A stretch of DNA of 27,690 nucleotides, taken from assembly GCA_040381475.1 (NCBI GenBank), contig JBEIHH010000027.1, forward strand, positions 1 to 27,690, read 5' to 3'. The DNA comes from JAIBBG01 sp040381475. GTDB lineage: Bacteria > Bacteroidota > Bacteroidia > Flavobacteriales_D > Sanyastnellaceae. The first letter of the stretch is position 1. Each line of letters starts with the position of its first letter. This document shows, in pieces, positions 7,030 through 15,543 of the stretch. The notes under the pieces are model-generated. The model saw only the letters and a program-made list of their open reading frames with translations, did no database searches and was not told the DNA's origin. The position numbers and the translations under genes are program-made.

Positions 7030-8324
7030 TGCTTATATATTCTTCATATCAGAATGAACGCTTCCGCTTTGCTGCTGAAATGGTGCTGTTCAGGTATGTA
7101 GGGGCGATTGAATACACGTCCGAAATAGAACGCTTTCAAAGTCATCAGGGACCAAAAATTGCCTATGGTGTTGAAAGGGAAAATATGGCTGACACACTAT
7201 GTATTCCATTGACATCTTGGATGTGGGACCATCAGGTGCACGCCAAATTGCCCAGGGTGCGATTGGATGGTCAAATCACGAGACTATATTTCACTGAGAA
7301 TGCAGAATTTGATGTATTCGCTGCAGTCTTCTGGATGCTGTCGAGGTATGAAGAGTATATCGCTCTCAAGCACGACCATCATGGCCGGTTCATGTCTGCT
7401 TCTTCAGTGCTTGGCTGGGATCAGGATACCCAGATACCTTGGGTTGACATCTGGAGAAACGAATTCACCGAGATTCTTCTGCACAAATTTCCTGATGTGA
7501 AAATACAGGGGATCACTTTTTCGATGAAAATGACTGTTGATGTGGACAGTGCGTTTGCTTATCGACACAAAGGCTTCCTGAGAACGTCAGGTGCCATGGT
7601 CAAGGATGTAGTTCGCGGAAAATTTGGCAATCTGTTTCGAAGAATGAATTGTGTTCTTCTGGGAAAACATGATCCTTACGATACTTACGACAAGATTGCT
7701 GAGGCATGCGACAAGGCTGGTATTTCGCTGCTGTGGTTTTTTTTATTGGCCGACAGAACCAAAGAGGATATTGGCTTATCGTTTGAAAATAAGCAGTTGC
7801 GCAAGCTTATTGAACTCTTAAATAAAAAGTACGAGATTGGTATTCATCCCGGATATGCTAGCAACGAAAGCGAAGACAAGTTGAAGGAAGAAATTGCAAG
7901 GTTGAAGGAAATTCTTGGCAAATCAGTGGGTATGAGTCGGCAGCATTACTTGAAAATTCAGCTTCCACAGACTTTTCGTTTGCTGCTGTCGCATGAAATT
8001 TTACATGATTATACCCTCGGTTTTGCTGAAAACACAGGCTTCCGGGCGGGAACTAATTATCCATTTCCGTGGTTCGACTTACGCGAAAACCAACGCACTG
8101 CTTTGATGCTTCATCCTTTTGTTGTTATGGATACAACCCTGCGCAATTATCTCGGACTTACACCGGATGAGGCTATTCAACAAATTGAAACCATGATTCA
8201 AAACTGCAAAGCAACAGGAGGTGAATTCCATTTTCTCTGGCACAATGAGTCTTTATCGGAAATAGGAAAATGGAGAGGATGGTCAAGAGTGTTTCATGCG
8301 GTGATGGAAATGAACCAATCCTGA
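7029..8324 (+). CDS. Polysaccharide deacetylase-like protein (DUF7033-type N-terminus)
   Basis: The 431-residue protein starts on the last base of the wecB stop codon. An N-terminal region (about 1-150) contains the stretch FDVFAAVFWMLSRYEEY, seen in Bacteroidota proteins that precede a NodB-like deacetylase fold. The catalytic half shows MTVDVDSAFAYRHKGF, with paired aspartates where NodB enzymes bind metal. It also shows ISLLWFFLLAD, YEIGIHPGYASN with the candidate metal histidine, RQHYLKIQLPQTFRLL, and a late HFLWHNESLSEIG. No signal peptide is visible, so it would act in the cytoplasm unless exported otherwise. The likely role is deacetylation of an N-acetyl sugar in a surface glycan, fitting its coupling to wecB. 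The substrate is unknown. Confidence 0.75.
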   Translation: MLIYSSYQNERFRFAAEMVLFRYVGAIEYTSEIERFQSHQGPKIAYGVERENMADTLCIPLTSWMWDHQVHAKLPRVRLDGQITRLYFTENAEFDVFAAVFWMLSRYEEYIALKHDHHGRFMSASSVLGWDQDTQIPWVDIWRNEFTEILLHKFPDVKIQGITFSMKMTVDVDSAFAYRHKGFLRTSGAMVKDVVRGKFGNLFRRMNCVLLGKHDPYDTYDKIAEACDKAGISLLWFFLLADRTKEDIGLSFENKQLRKLIELLNKKYEIGIHPGYASNESEDKLKEEIARLKEILGKSVGMSRQHYLKIQLPQTFRLLLSHEILHDYTLGFAENTGFRAGTNYPFPWFDLRENQRTALMLHPFVVMDTTLRNYLGLTPDEAIQQIETMIQNCKATGGEFHFLWHNESLSEIGKWRGWSRVFHAVMEMNQS

Positions 8325-8331
8325 AATCCGA

Positions 8332-9099
8332 TTAGTGTTTCGCTGAATCAGTCATGTCTGGACCGATGAGGGAAACATCTGAACCATCCCAAACTGCATA
8401 ACTTTCGGAATGTAGCCATTCACCCAAATTGATATACCTGGATTGATCGTTCAAATTAAAATCCATTGCAAGATGCCGGTGTCCAAAAATGAAAAAGTCG
8501 TAATTTTTTTTCTGCAGAATTTTTTTGCAATAAATAATAAGCCATTCATTTTCTTCTCCCAGAAACTTGCGGTCCTTGTCGCCAGTTGTCGAGCGGCTAT
8601 AACCCGATAAAGAAGTGGCAAGCCAAATTCCAAAATTGGGATGCAGCCTTGCAAATAACCACTGGCATATTCTGTTGGCAAAAACTTTTTTGATGAACTT
8701 ATAGCCATGATCGCCCGGCCCTAGTCCATCGCCATGACCTATCAGGAATTTTTTACCGTTCCAGGTTCTTTCAATCGACTCCTTGTGAAGGGTTACGCCA
8801 CATTCTTCCGGCAGGTAATCGAATATCCACATATCATGATTTCCGGTAAATACATGCACAGCGATGCCACTGTCGGTGATCTCGGAAATTTTGCCAAGTA
8901 GTCTTGTATAACCTCTGGGAACTGCGCGTTTGTATTCAAACCAAAAATCAAAGATGTCGCCAACAAGGAATATCTCTGCGGCGTCCTTTCTCGCCATTTC
9001 CAGCCATTGAACAATTTTTTTTTCACGTACAAGGCTTACTTCCCGATTTGGAGCACCCAGATGAAAGTCTGAAGCGAAGTAAATCTTTTTATCCGTCAT
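8332..9099 (-). CDS. lpxH: UDP-2,3-diacylglucosamine diphosphatase (LpxH type)
   Basis: The 255-residue calcineurin-like metallophosphoesterase carries SDFHLG (Asp11, His13), VGDIFDFW (Asp48), GNHD (86-89), GHGDGLGPGD (His122) and FGHRH (206-210), the full two-metal site. The sequence around GDIFDFWFEYK and the length match the LpxH/YbbF group. That group cleaves UDP-2,3-diacylglucosamine to lipid X and UMP in lipid A synthesis at the cytoplasmic face of the inner membrane. The gene converges with the deacetylase-like gene, seven bases apart. It lies 31 bases downstream of the M1 peptidase gene on the same strand, so it may be co-transcribed with it. A related metallophosphatase of other substrate is possible but less likely. 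Confidence 0.85.
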   Translation of the reverse strand: MTDKKIYFASDFHLGAPNREVSLVREKKIVQWLEMARKDAAEIFLVGDIFDFWFEYKRAVPRGYTRLLGKISEITDSGIAVHVFTGNHDMWIFDYLPEECGVTLHKESIERTWNGKKFLIGHGDGLGPGDHGYKFIKKVFANRICQWLFARLHPNFGIWLATSLSGYSRSTTGDKDRKFLGEENEWLIIYCKKILQKKNYDFFIFGHRHLAMDFNLNDQSRYINLGEWLHSESYAVWDGSDVSLIGPDMTDSAKH

Positions 9100-9130
9100 G
9101 TCAGCAAAAGTAGGAATGTATGCAAGAGCG

Positions 9131-12100
9131 TCAGGTTCCTATTTTCTTTATCAGTTTGAACGGATTGAGTTTGTTCAGATTCAATTCGAACATGATGGTC
9201 TCACCGAAGTTAAGATCGCGTGATTCTATTTCTGATTTGATATTGTCAGAATAAAGCACTGGCACGTAAATACAGAATATTTCGGGTATAATAGGCAATG
9301 CAACTCCTGCATTCCAAAGTGTTCGCCAAGCTGTGTTGGTTCTTAAGCCCGGTATATCTAAAGACACAAGTACATCTTTCCTGTTGCGCATGTAAGCAAT
9401 TCCGCCGTATAGCTGCACCGGAATTTTTACCGGGGCATCCACTTTGAAATTTACCGAAAGCAATTGTCCGTCGGCGCTTTGAAGGGTAGGTGCAGCAAGA
9501 CCGCCCTGTCCTCCTGCAATTTGATTGGAAAGAAGCCCTTCGGTTTCATTTCTGCCAAGAAAAAGAGCGTCGTAGGTGTAATCTCCCGGGTTGTTGATGG
9601 CCGGACTGTTTTTGTCGTATCGTGTGCCTCCATACTGTCCCGCTGCATAGAAATAAAAGCCGTCCCCTGCGCCATAATACAATCTCGTGTGAATTTTGCG
9701 TTTGCCTTTTCCTTTATAAATCCAGTGATGCGAAAAGGAGTGCTGTTGCATAACGCCGTAATTCGTAAATTCTCCTCCTTCGAATTGTGAATGAAGTTCA
9801 ATATCTGAGCGAGGTGTTTTCTTTTTGATGGTAGCCTCCATCCGCACATGACTGATTCGGGGACCTTCACCGAATTCAGGATAGATCTGTGTGTAGTCAC
9901 CAATAAATTTCGAATCTTCATTTTTGATCATCTGCCCCATGCTGAAATATGTCACGCCTACCTCGCCAGTCCAGTCTTTTTGAATCCTGTCAGGGAAAAG
10001 CTGTGCCTTGAAGTACGGGGCAACAACATCATAGCTCAACACATGTTCGTTTTCATCGTATGGAAATGACTCCTGAGCGAATCTTTGCGCTCTGAGGCCT
10101 GTTGCGAATTTGCCATTGTTATATTCAATGTTTGCAAAACCGTTGAGTGTTGTGGTCGCAATGCTGAACATTGGACTCAAACTCCATGTCCAGTTTTTTG
10201 AAGGAATGGTTTGGTTGTGAAAATGCACACCAAGCATCCATTTGTTGTAATTGTTCCAGCCTACTACCGGGAGCCAGAACACCTGTGTTGTCTGGTAGTC
10301 ATCGATGAAGGTACCGAAAGACAATTTAGCAGGTTCGGTTTTCTTGAATACACCTTTGGTTCTGATCAGATTGTTGTTTCTATCATACTCCGGAATGCCC
10401 TCCATGTTGTTTATCTTGATGAGATCTCCTCTTTCGCAAGTCACATCAACTTTGATGCTTTCTCCGGGTTTGATTCCATCGTACCAGTTTCTACCGACGA
10501 AAGAGCCATTGCGAACGACATCCACAGCAAACGGACTTGGAACACCTCCGAAGTTGGTAACCTTTAGTTTGGTGCCCTGTCCTTTCATTTTAAGCGATGA
10601 AGCCTTGTAATCCATACGCGCTGTTGTCTGAATCATGTCGCCAAAAAACCATTCGAGGTCTTTTCCCGAAGTACTTTCAAATACTTTGCGTATGTCTTTC
10701 GGACCAGGGTGTTTGAATTTCCAGCTCTCGTAATAACTGGCCATGCATTGGTTGAAAACATCTTCTCCAAGATAATTCATCAGGAAGTTAAAAGCGATAG
10801 CACTTTTTTTATACACTATGGTGCCGTAGTTCATTGAAGTATAATACTCACTCGGCGCTTGCATGGGCTGATCCACGCTGGTGCGCGCTGTCAGCAGATA
10901 TGGGAGTTCTTCCGTAAGAAATTGATAACTGAACCTGTCGAGTCCAAGTAACTCACTCAAATTATTGGCCCCAACCAACACACTGAGACCATCGATACCA
11001 TCGTCTGTAGACAACAAGGTTCTCGTTTCAAAAAATGAATTGATACCTTCATCCATCCAGGCATAGTTGCGTTCATTGCTTCCAAGAATGCCATAGAACC
11101 AGTTGTGGCCAACCTCATGGATAATAACAGTTTTTAATGTTGAAGCATTACCTGCATTGCCGATAACAGTAACATTCGGATACTCCATACCTCCGCCGGC
11201 ACTAATGGTGCCATCAACTGCGGTGCATTGATTGTAAGGATAATCACCTGTCCAGAGTGAATAATAATACAACCCGTCTGCCAGGGCTTTTAAACCAGCT
11301 TCCTGCCAGACAGCGCTATTTGCCGGTGTAAAAAGTGCCCACGTGGTTACTTTTCTTTTGCTGTGCGGTAGCTCAACTTCCGATTTGCGCACAATCCAAC
11401 GCTTGTCCGCAAACCATCCGAAGTCATGCACGTTTTGTTGCACATAGCGCAATGTTTTTAATGTTTTGGATGAAGGCGGAAAATCCTGGGATGCTGCATT
11501 TTTTTCCGGTCCAAAGTTCGATTCCGGCAATTGCGACAATTCATTCATGCGTGCGATTTCGCTCTCTGTCTGCAAATCACCTGTTGCACCGACAATATAG
11601 TTGTCGGGCAGCGTGATTGAAACATCGAAGCTGCCGAATTCACTATAGAATTCTCCTTGCGTGAGATAAGGCATTTCGTGCCAGCCGTTTTTGTCGAATA
11701 CAGCAGGTTTGGGAAACCATTGTGTAACCTGATAACTTTGGCCAATGTGCCCAAGACGGGAGATGGTTCCGCTTGGGATTTTGACGAAAAATGGAGTGGT
11801 AACCTTGATCGAACTTCCGGAAGCAAGCGGTTGATTCAAATGAAGAACAGCAATATCCTCATAATCTTCCATGTATTCCCACTGAATGGTTTTTCCATCT
11901 ACCTGAAAGTCGAGTGAGTCAATATATCCTTTGGGCTCTTTCCCTGACCATAACATGAAGTAATCCCGGTCCATAAATTTCTGCTTCGACATTGCGGTTT
12001 TGGCATTTTTGTAAGCATTGGGCCAAAGATGAACCACTAGATATTCAAGATCCTGATTGCTGTTGTTTTTATATTCAAACTCCTCGAAGCCTTTTAGCGA

Positions 12101-12223
12101 ATGGTCCTCATCATTCAATGTCACCTGGATTTTGTAATTGACTTCTTGTTGGAAATAGCCATCCTGAGAGTGAGCATTTAATGAAATGAACACAATGATC
12201 CATACGATGAGTTGCGTTTTCAT
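9131..12223 (-). CDS. Secreted M1 family metallopeptidase with C-terminal beta-rich domain
   Basis: The ATG at 12223 is preferred because it places a signal peptide (MKTQLIVWIIVFISLNAHSQ) at the N-terminus; an upstream ATG would add 11 unlikely residues. The product is 1030 residues. An M1 N-terminal beta-domain (about 25-270) precedes the gluzincin core. The core has GGGMEYPN (343-350, the substrate-binding GxMEN variant), the zinc motif HEVGHNW (369-375) and the downstream glutamate in WMDEGINSFFE. From about residue 640 the protein changes to long alternating strands with aromatic girdles (VGWNNYNKWMLGVHFHNQ, MFSIATTTLNGFANIEYNN, KIHTRLYYGAGDGFYFYAA), consistent with a beta-barrel that could anchor the peptidase in the outer membrane. 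Usual M1 enzymes are shorter. Confidence 0.85.
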   Translation of the reverse strand: MKTQLIVWIIVFISLNAHSQDGYFQQEVNYKIQVTLNDEDHSLKGFEEFEYKNNSNQDLEYLVVHLWPNAYKNAKTAMSKQKFMDRDYFMLWSGKEPKGYIDSLDFQVDGKTIQWEYMEDYEDIAVLHLNQPLASGSSIKVTTPFFVKIPSGTISRLGHIGQSYQVTQWFPKPAVFDKNGWHEMPYLTQGEFYSEFGSFDVSITLPDNYIVGATGDLQTESEIARMNELSQLPESNFGPEKNAASQDFPPSSKTLKTLRYVQQNVHDFGWFADKRWIVRKSEVELPHSKRKVTTWALFTPANSAVWQEAGLKALADGLYYYSLWTGDYPYNQCTAVDGTISAGGGMEYPNVTVIGNAGNASTLKTVIIHEVGHNWFYGILGSNERNYAWMDEGINSFFETRTLLSTDDGIDGLSVLVGANNLSELLGLDRFSYQFLTEELPYLLTARTSVDQPMQAPSEYYTSMNYGTIVYKKSAIAFNFLMNYLGEDVFNQCMASYYESWKFKHPGPKDIRKVFESTSGKDLEWFFGDMIQTTARMDYKASSLKMKGQGTKLKVTNFGGVPSPFAVDVVRNGSFVGRNWYDGIKPGESIKVDVTCERGDLIKINNMEGIPEYDRNNNLIRTKGVFKKTEPAKLSFGTFIDDYQTTQVFWLPVVGWNNYNKWMLGVHFHNQTIPSKNWTWSLSPMFSIATTTLNGFANIEYNNGKFATGLRAQRFAQESFPYDENEHVLSYDVVAPYFKAQLFPDRIQKDWTGEVGVTYFSMGQMIKNEDSKFIGDYTQIYPEFGEGPRISHVRMEATIKKKTPRSDIELHSQFEGGEFTNYGVMQQHSFSHHWIYKGKGKRKIHTRLYYGAGDGFYFYAAGQYGGTRYDKNSPAINNPGDYTYDALFLGRNETEGLLSNQIAGGQGGLAAPTLQSADGQLLSVNFKVDAPVKIPVQLYGGIAYMRNRKDVLVSLDIPGLRTNTAWRTLWNAGVALPIIPEIFCIYVPVLYSDNIKSEIESRDLNFGETIMFELNLNKLNPFKLIKKIGT

Positions 12224-12306
12224 GGGAATGTATTGATGGCAGCTAAAATAAAGCAAGTGTCATCTATACACCAACCGGAAAACATGACACGAATTAGGGA
12301 TTTTGA

Positions 12307-12759
12307 AGTTTTTTCCACATTTGCTCCGGAAGAAACACCGTATTTGCCAGTGCAGAATTGACTGTGACTGAGGAAGAGTTTGAGCCGGGCTACGTTTCGC
12401 TGTTTTTCGAATATGATTTTTCCTGACAGGATGTAAGTCAGGGTCCTGATTATTACGAGATCAGTATACAGCAATTCGACTGTGATTTGTTAAGTGAGAA
12501 CTTTGATGATGTAGGAGATAATAACGATCTCATTCGGGAGCAAATTCAGACATACAGCGGTACTGTAGGAGAAATGGCTCAACCATTCCATGTTTATCTT
12601 TTACATACATCTGAAGAATATCATCGATACACAAAGTCGATAGCAAATGTCACTTATGGTAATCCTTTTTCTGAACCTACTCAGATATATTCCAATGTGA
12701 CCAATGGTCTTGGCTGTTTTGGATCATACACAGGATCTTCGGTCTATCTCAATCCCTGA
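12307..12759 (+). pseudogene. DUF4249-type lipoprotein gene remnant (C-terminal part, nonsense codon)
   Basis: One frame reads through 12307-12423 (SGRNTVFASAELTVTEEEF, then GYVSLFFEYDFS), meets a TGA at 12424-12426, and continues sensibly as QDVSQGPDYYEISIQQFDCD to a stop at 12757-12759. The C-terminal signature GNPFSEPTQIYSNVTNGLGC followed by FGSYTGSSV matches what I know of DUF4249 domains, lipoproteins that usually accompany TonB-dependent receptors in Bacteroidota. The N-terminal half, the lipoprotein signal and the receptor partner are all absent, and further stops precede 12307. The remnant overlaps the 3' end of the convergent amidohydrolase gene by 11 bases. A gene caller would report only the last 90 codons from a TTG. 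A sequencing error at the TGA would not restore a full gene. Confidence 0.7.
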
Positions 12760-14383
12760 AAACGATCTCACCGTTGACAACGGTGAGGAGCACTTTGGTG
12801 TTGAGTATTGAATTTTCCTGACATTCAAGAATATCCTGATCAAGCATTACAAAATCTGCCAGTTTACCGATTTCAAGACTGCCTTTTTTGTTTTCTTCAA
12901 AATTGGCTATAGCAGCCCAGATTGTCATACCACGCAAGGCATCTTCACGAGTCAGAGCATTCTCCGGCTGAAATCCGTTTTCAGGTAACCCAGACTTGTC
13001 CTTTCTAACTACTGCGGCGTAAAATGTGTTGATAGGCGAAATACCTTCTACAGGAAAATCTGTTCCCAAAGCGACCATTCCAAGTTGTTCTTTCAACTCC
13101 CTGTATGTGTATGCTCTTTTCATTCTGTTGAGACCAATTCGTTGAATTGCCCAAGGCATATCGCTTGTGGCGTGAGTGGGCTGGATGCTCGGTATGATGT
13201 GATTTTCACCGAATTTGTTGATGTCGTTCATGTGAACTACCTGTGCATGCTCTATGCGCCATCTGTGATCGCTGGAGTCTCCTGCTATTTCAGCATATAT
13301 ATCCAACATGACCCGATTGGCACTGTCCCCGATAGCATGGGTGCACATCTGAAATCCACGCTGGTAAATTTCATAAGCTCGTTTTCTGAAATAATCAGGA
13401 CTTTGCAGCATGGTTCCATAATGCGGCTTTGGCAATACATCACTGTATGGTGCAAGCAGACAGGCGCCCCGTGATCCCAACGCTCCATCTGAATAAAACT
13501 TAAAGGCTCGAACCGTAAGTCTGTCTGTTGTGTCAATTCCGTATTTCAGATAATGATCGAAATTTGCCTGATCATCGCTGAGCATGGCATAGATGCGCAT
13601 TTTCAGCTTGCCTTCAGCCTGCATTTTTTTGATGAGATCAACTTCTCGTTTCATCAATCCTGCGTCATCAACTGTTGTGAGCCCCGAAGCGAAGCAATTT
13701 CTTTCGGATTCCGTCAAGGCAAGCATATCATCTTCATCCGAATAGGCTGGAAGAATGTCTTCAACGAATTTCATTGCATTGTCAATCAGAATACCACGAT
13801 TGAAGTCAATTTCGCCACCGCTCACTTGTTGCCCGGGAGTGATTTTTGCAAGTTCAAGTGCCTTGCCATTGACAAGCATGGCGTGACCGTCTACACGGCG
13901 GAGTACTACCGGTGTTTCGGGAAACAACGAGTCAAGCTGCGATCGATCCGGGAATTCCTGCACAGTCCAGTCGTTTTGATCCCATCCTCTTCCTATGATC
14001 CATCCCCTTCCATTTTTAGGTTGAAATGATTTCAGTCTTTCAATCACCTCGCTGAAAGATTTGGTTTCGATCAGATCTACATCCTGCAGCATCCTGCCAT
14101 ATGCAAGAAAATGACAATGTGCATCGATGAACCCGGGATAAACAAATCTTTTACCGGCATCAATGGTTTCCTTTGCATTGTATTCATTAAGTATATCGCG
14201 CTCCGGACCAATAGCAACGATCTTCCCATCTTTGATGGCCATGGCTTCTGCTATTGAAAAGCTTCCGTCCACCATGTAAATGCGGGCGTTGTGGATGATC
14301 AGATCTGCTTCTTTGTTCTTGAACCTGCACGCTGAAAGGCTACAGGCTATGATCAGGAATAGGTAACTAATTTTGATTGGCAT
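12749..14383 (-). CDS. YtcJ-like amidohydrolase lipoprotein
   Basis: The 544 residues start with a lipoprotein signal peptide (MPIKISYLFLIIACSLSAC, lipobox LSAC with Cys19), so the enzyme is probably tethered facing the periplasm. The amidohydrolase-3 pattern follows: LIIHNARIYMVDG, VYPGFIDAHCHFLAYG (metal ligands His89 and His91), IGRGWDQNDW, VVLRRVDGHAMLVN, FYSDGALGSRGA, CTHAIGDSANR, RIEHAQVVH and ALGTDFPVEGISP. These match metal-dependent hydrolases of the YtcJ group, whose substrates are mostly undefined amides or cyclic compounds. It follows the dehydrogenase gene after two bases, so the two form a transcription unit. Its 3' end contains a perfect 9-bp hairpin that is simply coding sequence. 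Confidence 0.9.
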   Translation of the reverse strand: MPIKISYLFLIIACSLSACRFKNKEADLIIHNARIYMVDGSFSIAEAMAIKDGKIVAIGPERDILNEYNAKETIDAGKRFVYPGFIDAHCHFLAYGRMLQDVDLIETKSFSEVIERLKSFQPKNGRGWIIGRGWDQNDWTVQEFPDRSQLDSLFPETPVVLRRVDGHAMLVNGKALELAKITPGQQVSGGEIDFNRGILIDNAMKFVEDILPAYSDEDDMLALTESERNCFASGLTTVDDAGLMKREVDLIKKMQAEGKLKMRIYAMLSDDQANFDHYLKYGIDTTDRLTVRAFKFYSDGALGSRGACLLAPYSDVLPKPHYGTMLQSPDYFRKRAYEIYQRGFQMCTHAIGDSANRVMLDIYAEIAGDSSDHRWRIEHAQVVHMNDINKFGENHIIPSIQPTHATSDMPWAIQRIGLNRMKRAYTYRELKEQLGMVALGTDFPVEGISPINTFYAAVVRKDKSGLPENGFQPENALTREDALRGMTIWAAIANFEENKKGSLEIGKLADFVMLDQDILECQENSILNTKVLLTVVNGEIVFRD

Positions 14384-14385
14384 GG

Positions 14386-15156
14386 TTAAGATTGTCGGTG
14401 AAATGTTGTGGCATTGGCTTGAGCCGAAGGCATGATCACGAGGTCATTGATGCATACATGTTGTGGTCTGGAAATAATAAACCATGCCGCATCTGCAATA
14501 TCAGAGGCGCTGAGTGGTATAAAGCCTTGATATACTGCTTTGGCTTTGGATTCGTCGCCGCCAAACCGTACGAGACTGAATTCTGTTTCTGCAGCTCCGG
14601 GTACAATTTGGGAGACTCTGATATGATGTGGCAGCAGATCTATCCGCATGTTTTTGGTAAGACCGTCTACTGCAAATTTCGATGCGCTGTAAACGTTCCC
14701 GCCACTATAGGCTTCTTTACCTGCAATAGATCCAATGTTGATGATGGTTCCTTTTTTACATTCAATCATCATCGGTACCACTACCTTGGTTACGTACAAT
14801 AGCCCTTTCAAATTGGTGTCGATCATCTGTTCCCATTGACTCATATCTCCACTTTGTATGGGTTCTTTGCCAAGCGCCAATCCTGCATTGTTGATCAACA
14901 CCTCCGGATTACGCCACTCTTGACCGAGAGATTCAAACGCTTCTTGCACTTTATGGAATTCTCTTACATCGAATCGCAGGTATTTTACTTTCACACCGAA
15001 TTTCGATTCAATTTCCGAGCTGAGTGATTGCAGTCTGTCCGATCTGCGACCTGTAATGATCAGATTCCAGCCTTCTTCCGCCAGTTTCGTTGCAATCGCT
15101 TTGCCGAATCCGGAGGTTGCGCCAGTAACTATAGCGACCGGGTTTAACTTATTCAT
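14386..15156 (-). CDS. Short-chain dehydrogenase/reductase (YdfG-like)
   Basis: The 256-residue classical SDR has the nucleotide-binding motif TGATSGFG (11-18), the NNAG motif (89-92), the catalytic serine in IGSIAG (Ser143) and the YSASK motif (Tyr156, Lys160). TGRRSDRL after the second strand suggests NADPH preference. The closest well-known relatives are YdfG-type 3-hydroxy acid (serine/threonine) dehydrogenases, judged by NNAGLALG and the PGAAETEFS loop after the active site. The gene overlaps the small upstream gene by eight bases and is followed two bases later by the amidohydrolase gene, consistent with one operon. The exact substrate cannot be read from sequence. Confidence 0.92.
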   Translation of the reverse strand: MNKLNPVAIVTGATSGFGKAIATKLAEEGWNLIITGRRSDRLQSLSSEIESKFGVKVKYLRFDVREFHKVQEAFESLGQEWRNPEVLINNAGLALGKEPIQSGDMSQWEQMIDTNLKGLLYVTKVVVPMMIECKKGTIINIGSIAGKEAYSGGNVYSASKFAVDGLTKNMRIDLLPHHIRVSQIVPGAAETEFSLVRFGGDESKAKAVYQGFIPLSASDIADAAWFIISRPQHVCINDLVIMPSAQANATTFHRQS

Positions 15157-15400
15157 TCAGCCTTTTTATTTCTGTTACCAGGAAAATGCCTTGCCCCATG
15201 AAACCTTCTACTTCAACTTCTTCATTCACATATCCTTCGAAAATCTCGGTCGCAAATTCTTTATTCTCTTTTAAACCCAGCCGGATATTGCTTTTATCGG
15301 TTTCCAGAATATAGGCGTCCTGTTCGTTGCGGGTACCCGGCTGAATCAGGGTTCTCATGATAAAGCCGGTGTGTTTCTGTTTGTTTTTATTGATGTACAT
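15149..15400 (-). CDS. Small hypothetical protein (69-83 aa)
   Basis: I do not recognise the family. The core after MRTLIQPGTRNEQDAYILE is a short beta-rich protein (LRLG-like strands, YVNEEVEVEGFMGQG, IFLVTEIKRLNE) that could form a small OB-like barrel. Two starts are possible: the ATG at 15400 adds a lysine-rich 14-residue lead, while the ATG at 15358 gives 69 residues and a cleaner domain. It overlaps the following dehydrogenase gene by eight bases, which supports it being a real gene translated in the same operon. It has no signal peptide or membrane segment. Confidence 0.65.
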   Translation of the reverse strand: MYINKNKQKHTGFIMRTLIQPGTRNEQDAYILETDKSNIRLGLKENKEFATEIFEGYVNEEVEVEGFMGQGIFLVTEIKRLNE

Positions 15401-15474
15401 GTTCTGCTATAACGAGGCCAAGATAAGCAGGGAAATTGCAATAGAACCGAATGGCAGAAGGTCGGCATTTAGTT

Positions 15475-15507
15475 TTTGGCAGAAACCCTTATCCTCGACT
15501 AACTTTG
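15475..15507 (+). promoter_or_regulatory. Bacteroidota-type promoter for mgtE (TTTG-N21-TAACTTTG)
   Basis: A TTTG -33 element at 15475-15478 and a TAACTTTG -7 box at 15500-15507 are separated by 21 bases, matching the Bacteroidota consensus TTTG-N19-21-TANNTTTG. Transcription would start near 15513, leaving a leader of about 30 bases, too short for a magnesium riboswitch. A GGAG ribosome-binding site at 15536-15539 precedes the ATG. Confidence 0.65.
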
Positions 15508-15543
15508 CAACTTTCTGAATAAGATCATTTTGGACGGAGATTT

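Noticed and set aside
9464..11917. Several plus-strand reading frames opposite the M1 peptidase gene
   Set aside because: Their translations have no domain-like character and the minus-strand frame is long, continuous and clearly functional.
12424..12426. TGA in the DUF4249 remnant as a recoded (selenocysteine or tryptophan) codon
   Set aside because: Other genes in the window use TGA as a normal stop, no SECIS-like structure is evident, and additional stops and loss of the N-terminal half point to decay.
12767..12787. Perfect 9-bp hairpin CTCACCGTT-GAC-AACGGTGAG
   Set aside because: It lies inside the 3' coding end of the amidohydrolase gene, no T run follows on either strand, and the encoded residues fit the expected conserved end of the protein, so a terminator call is not supported.
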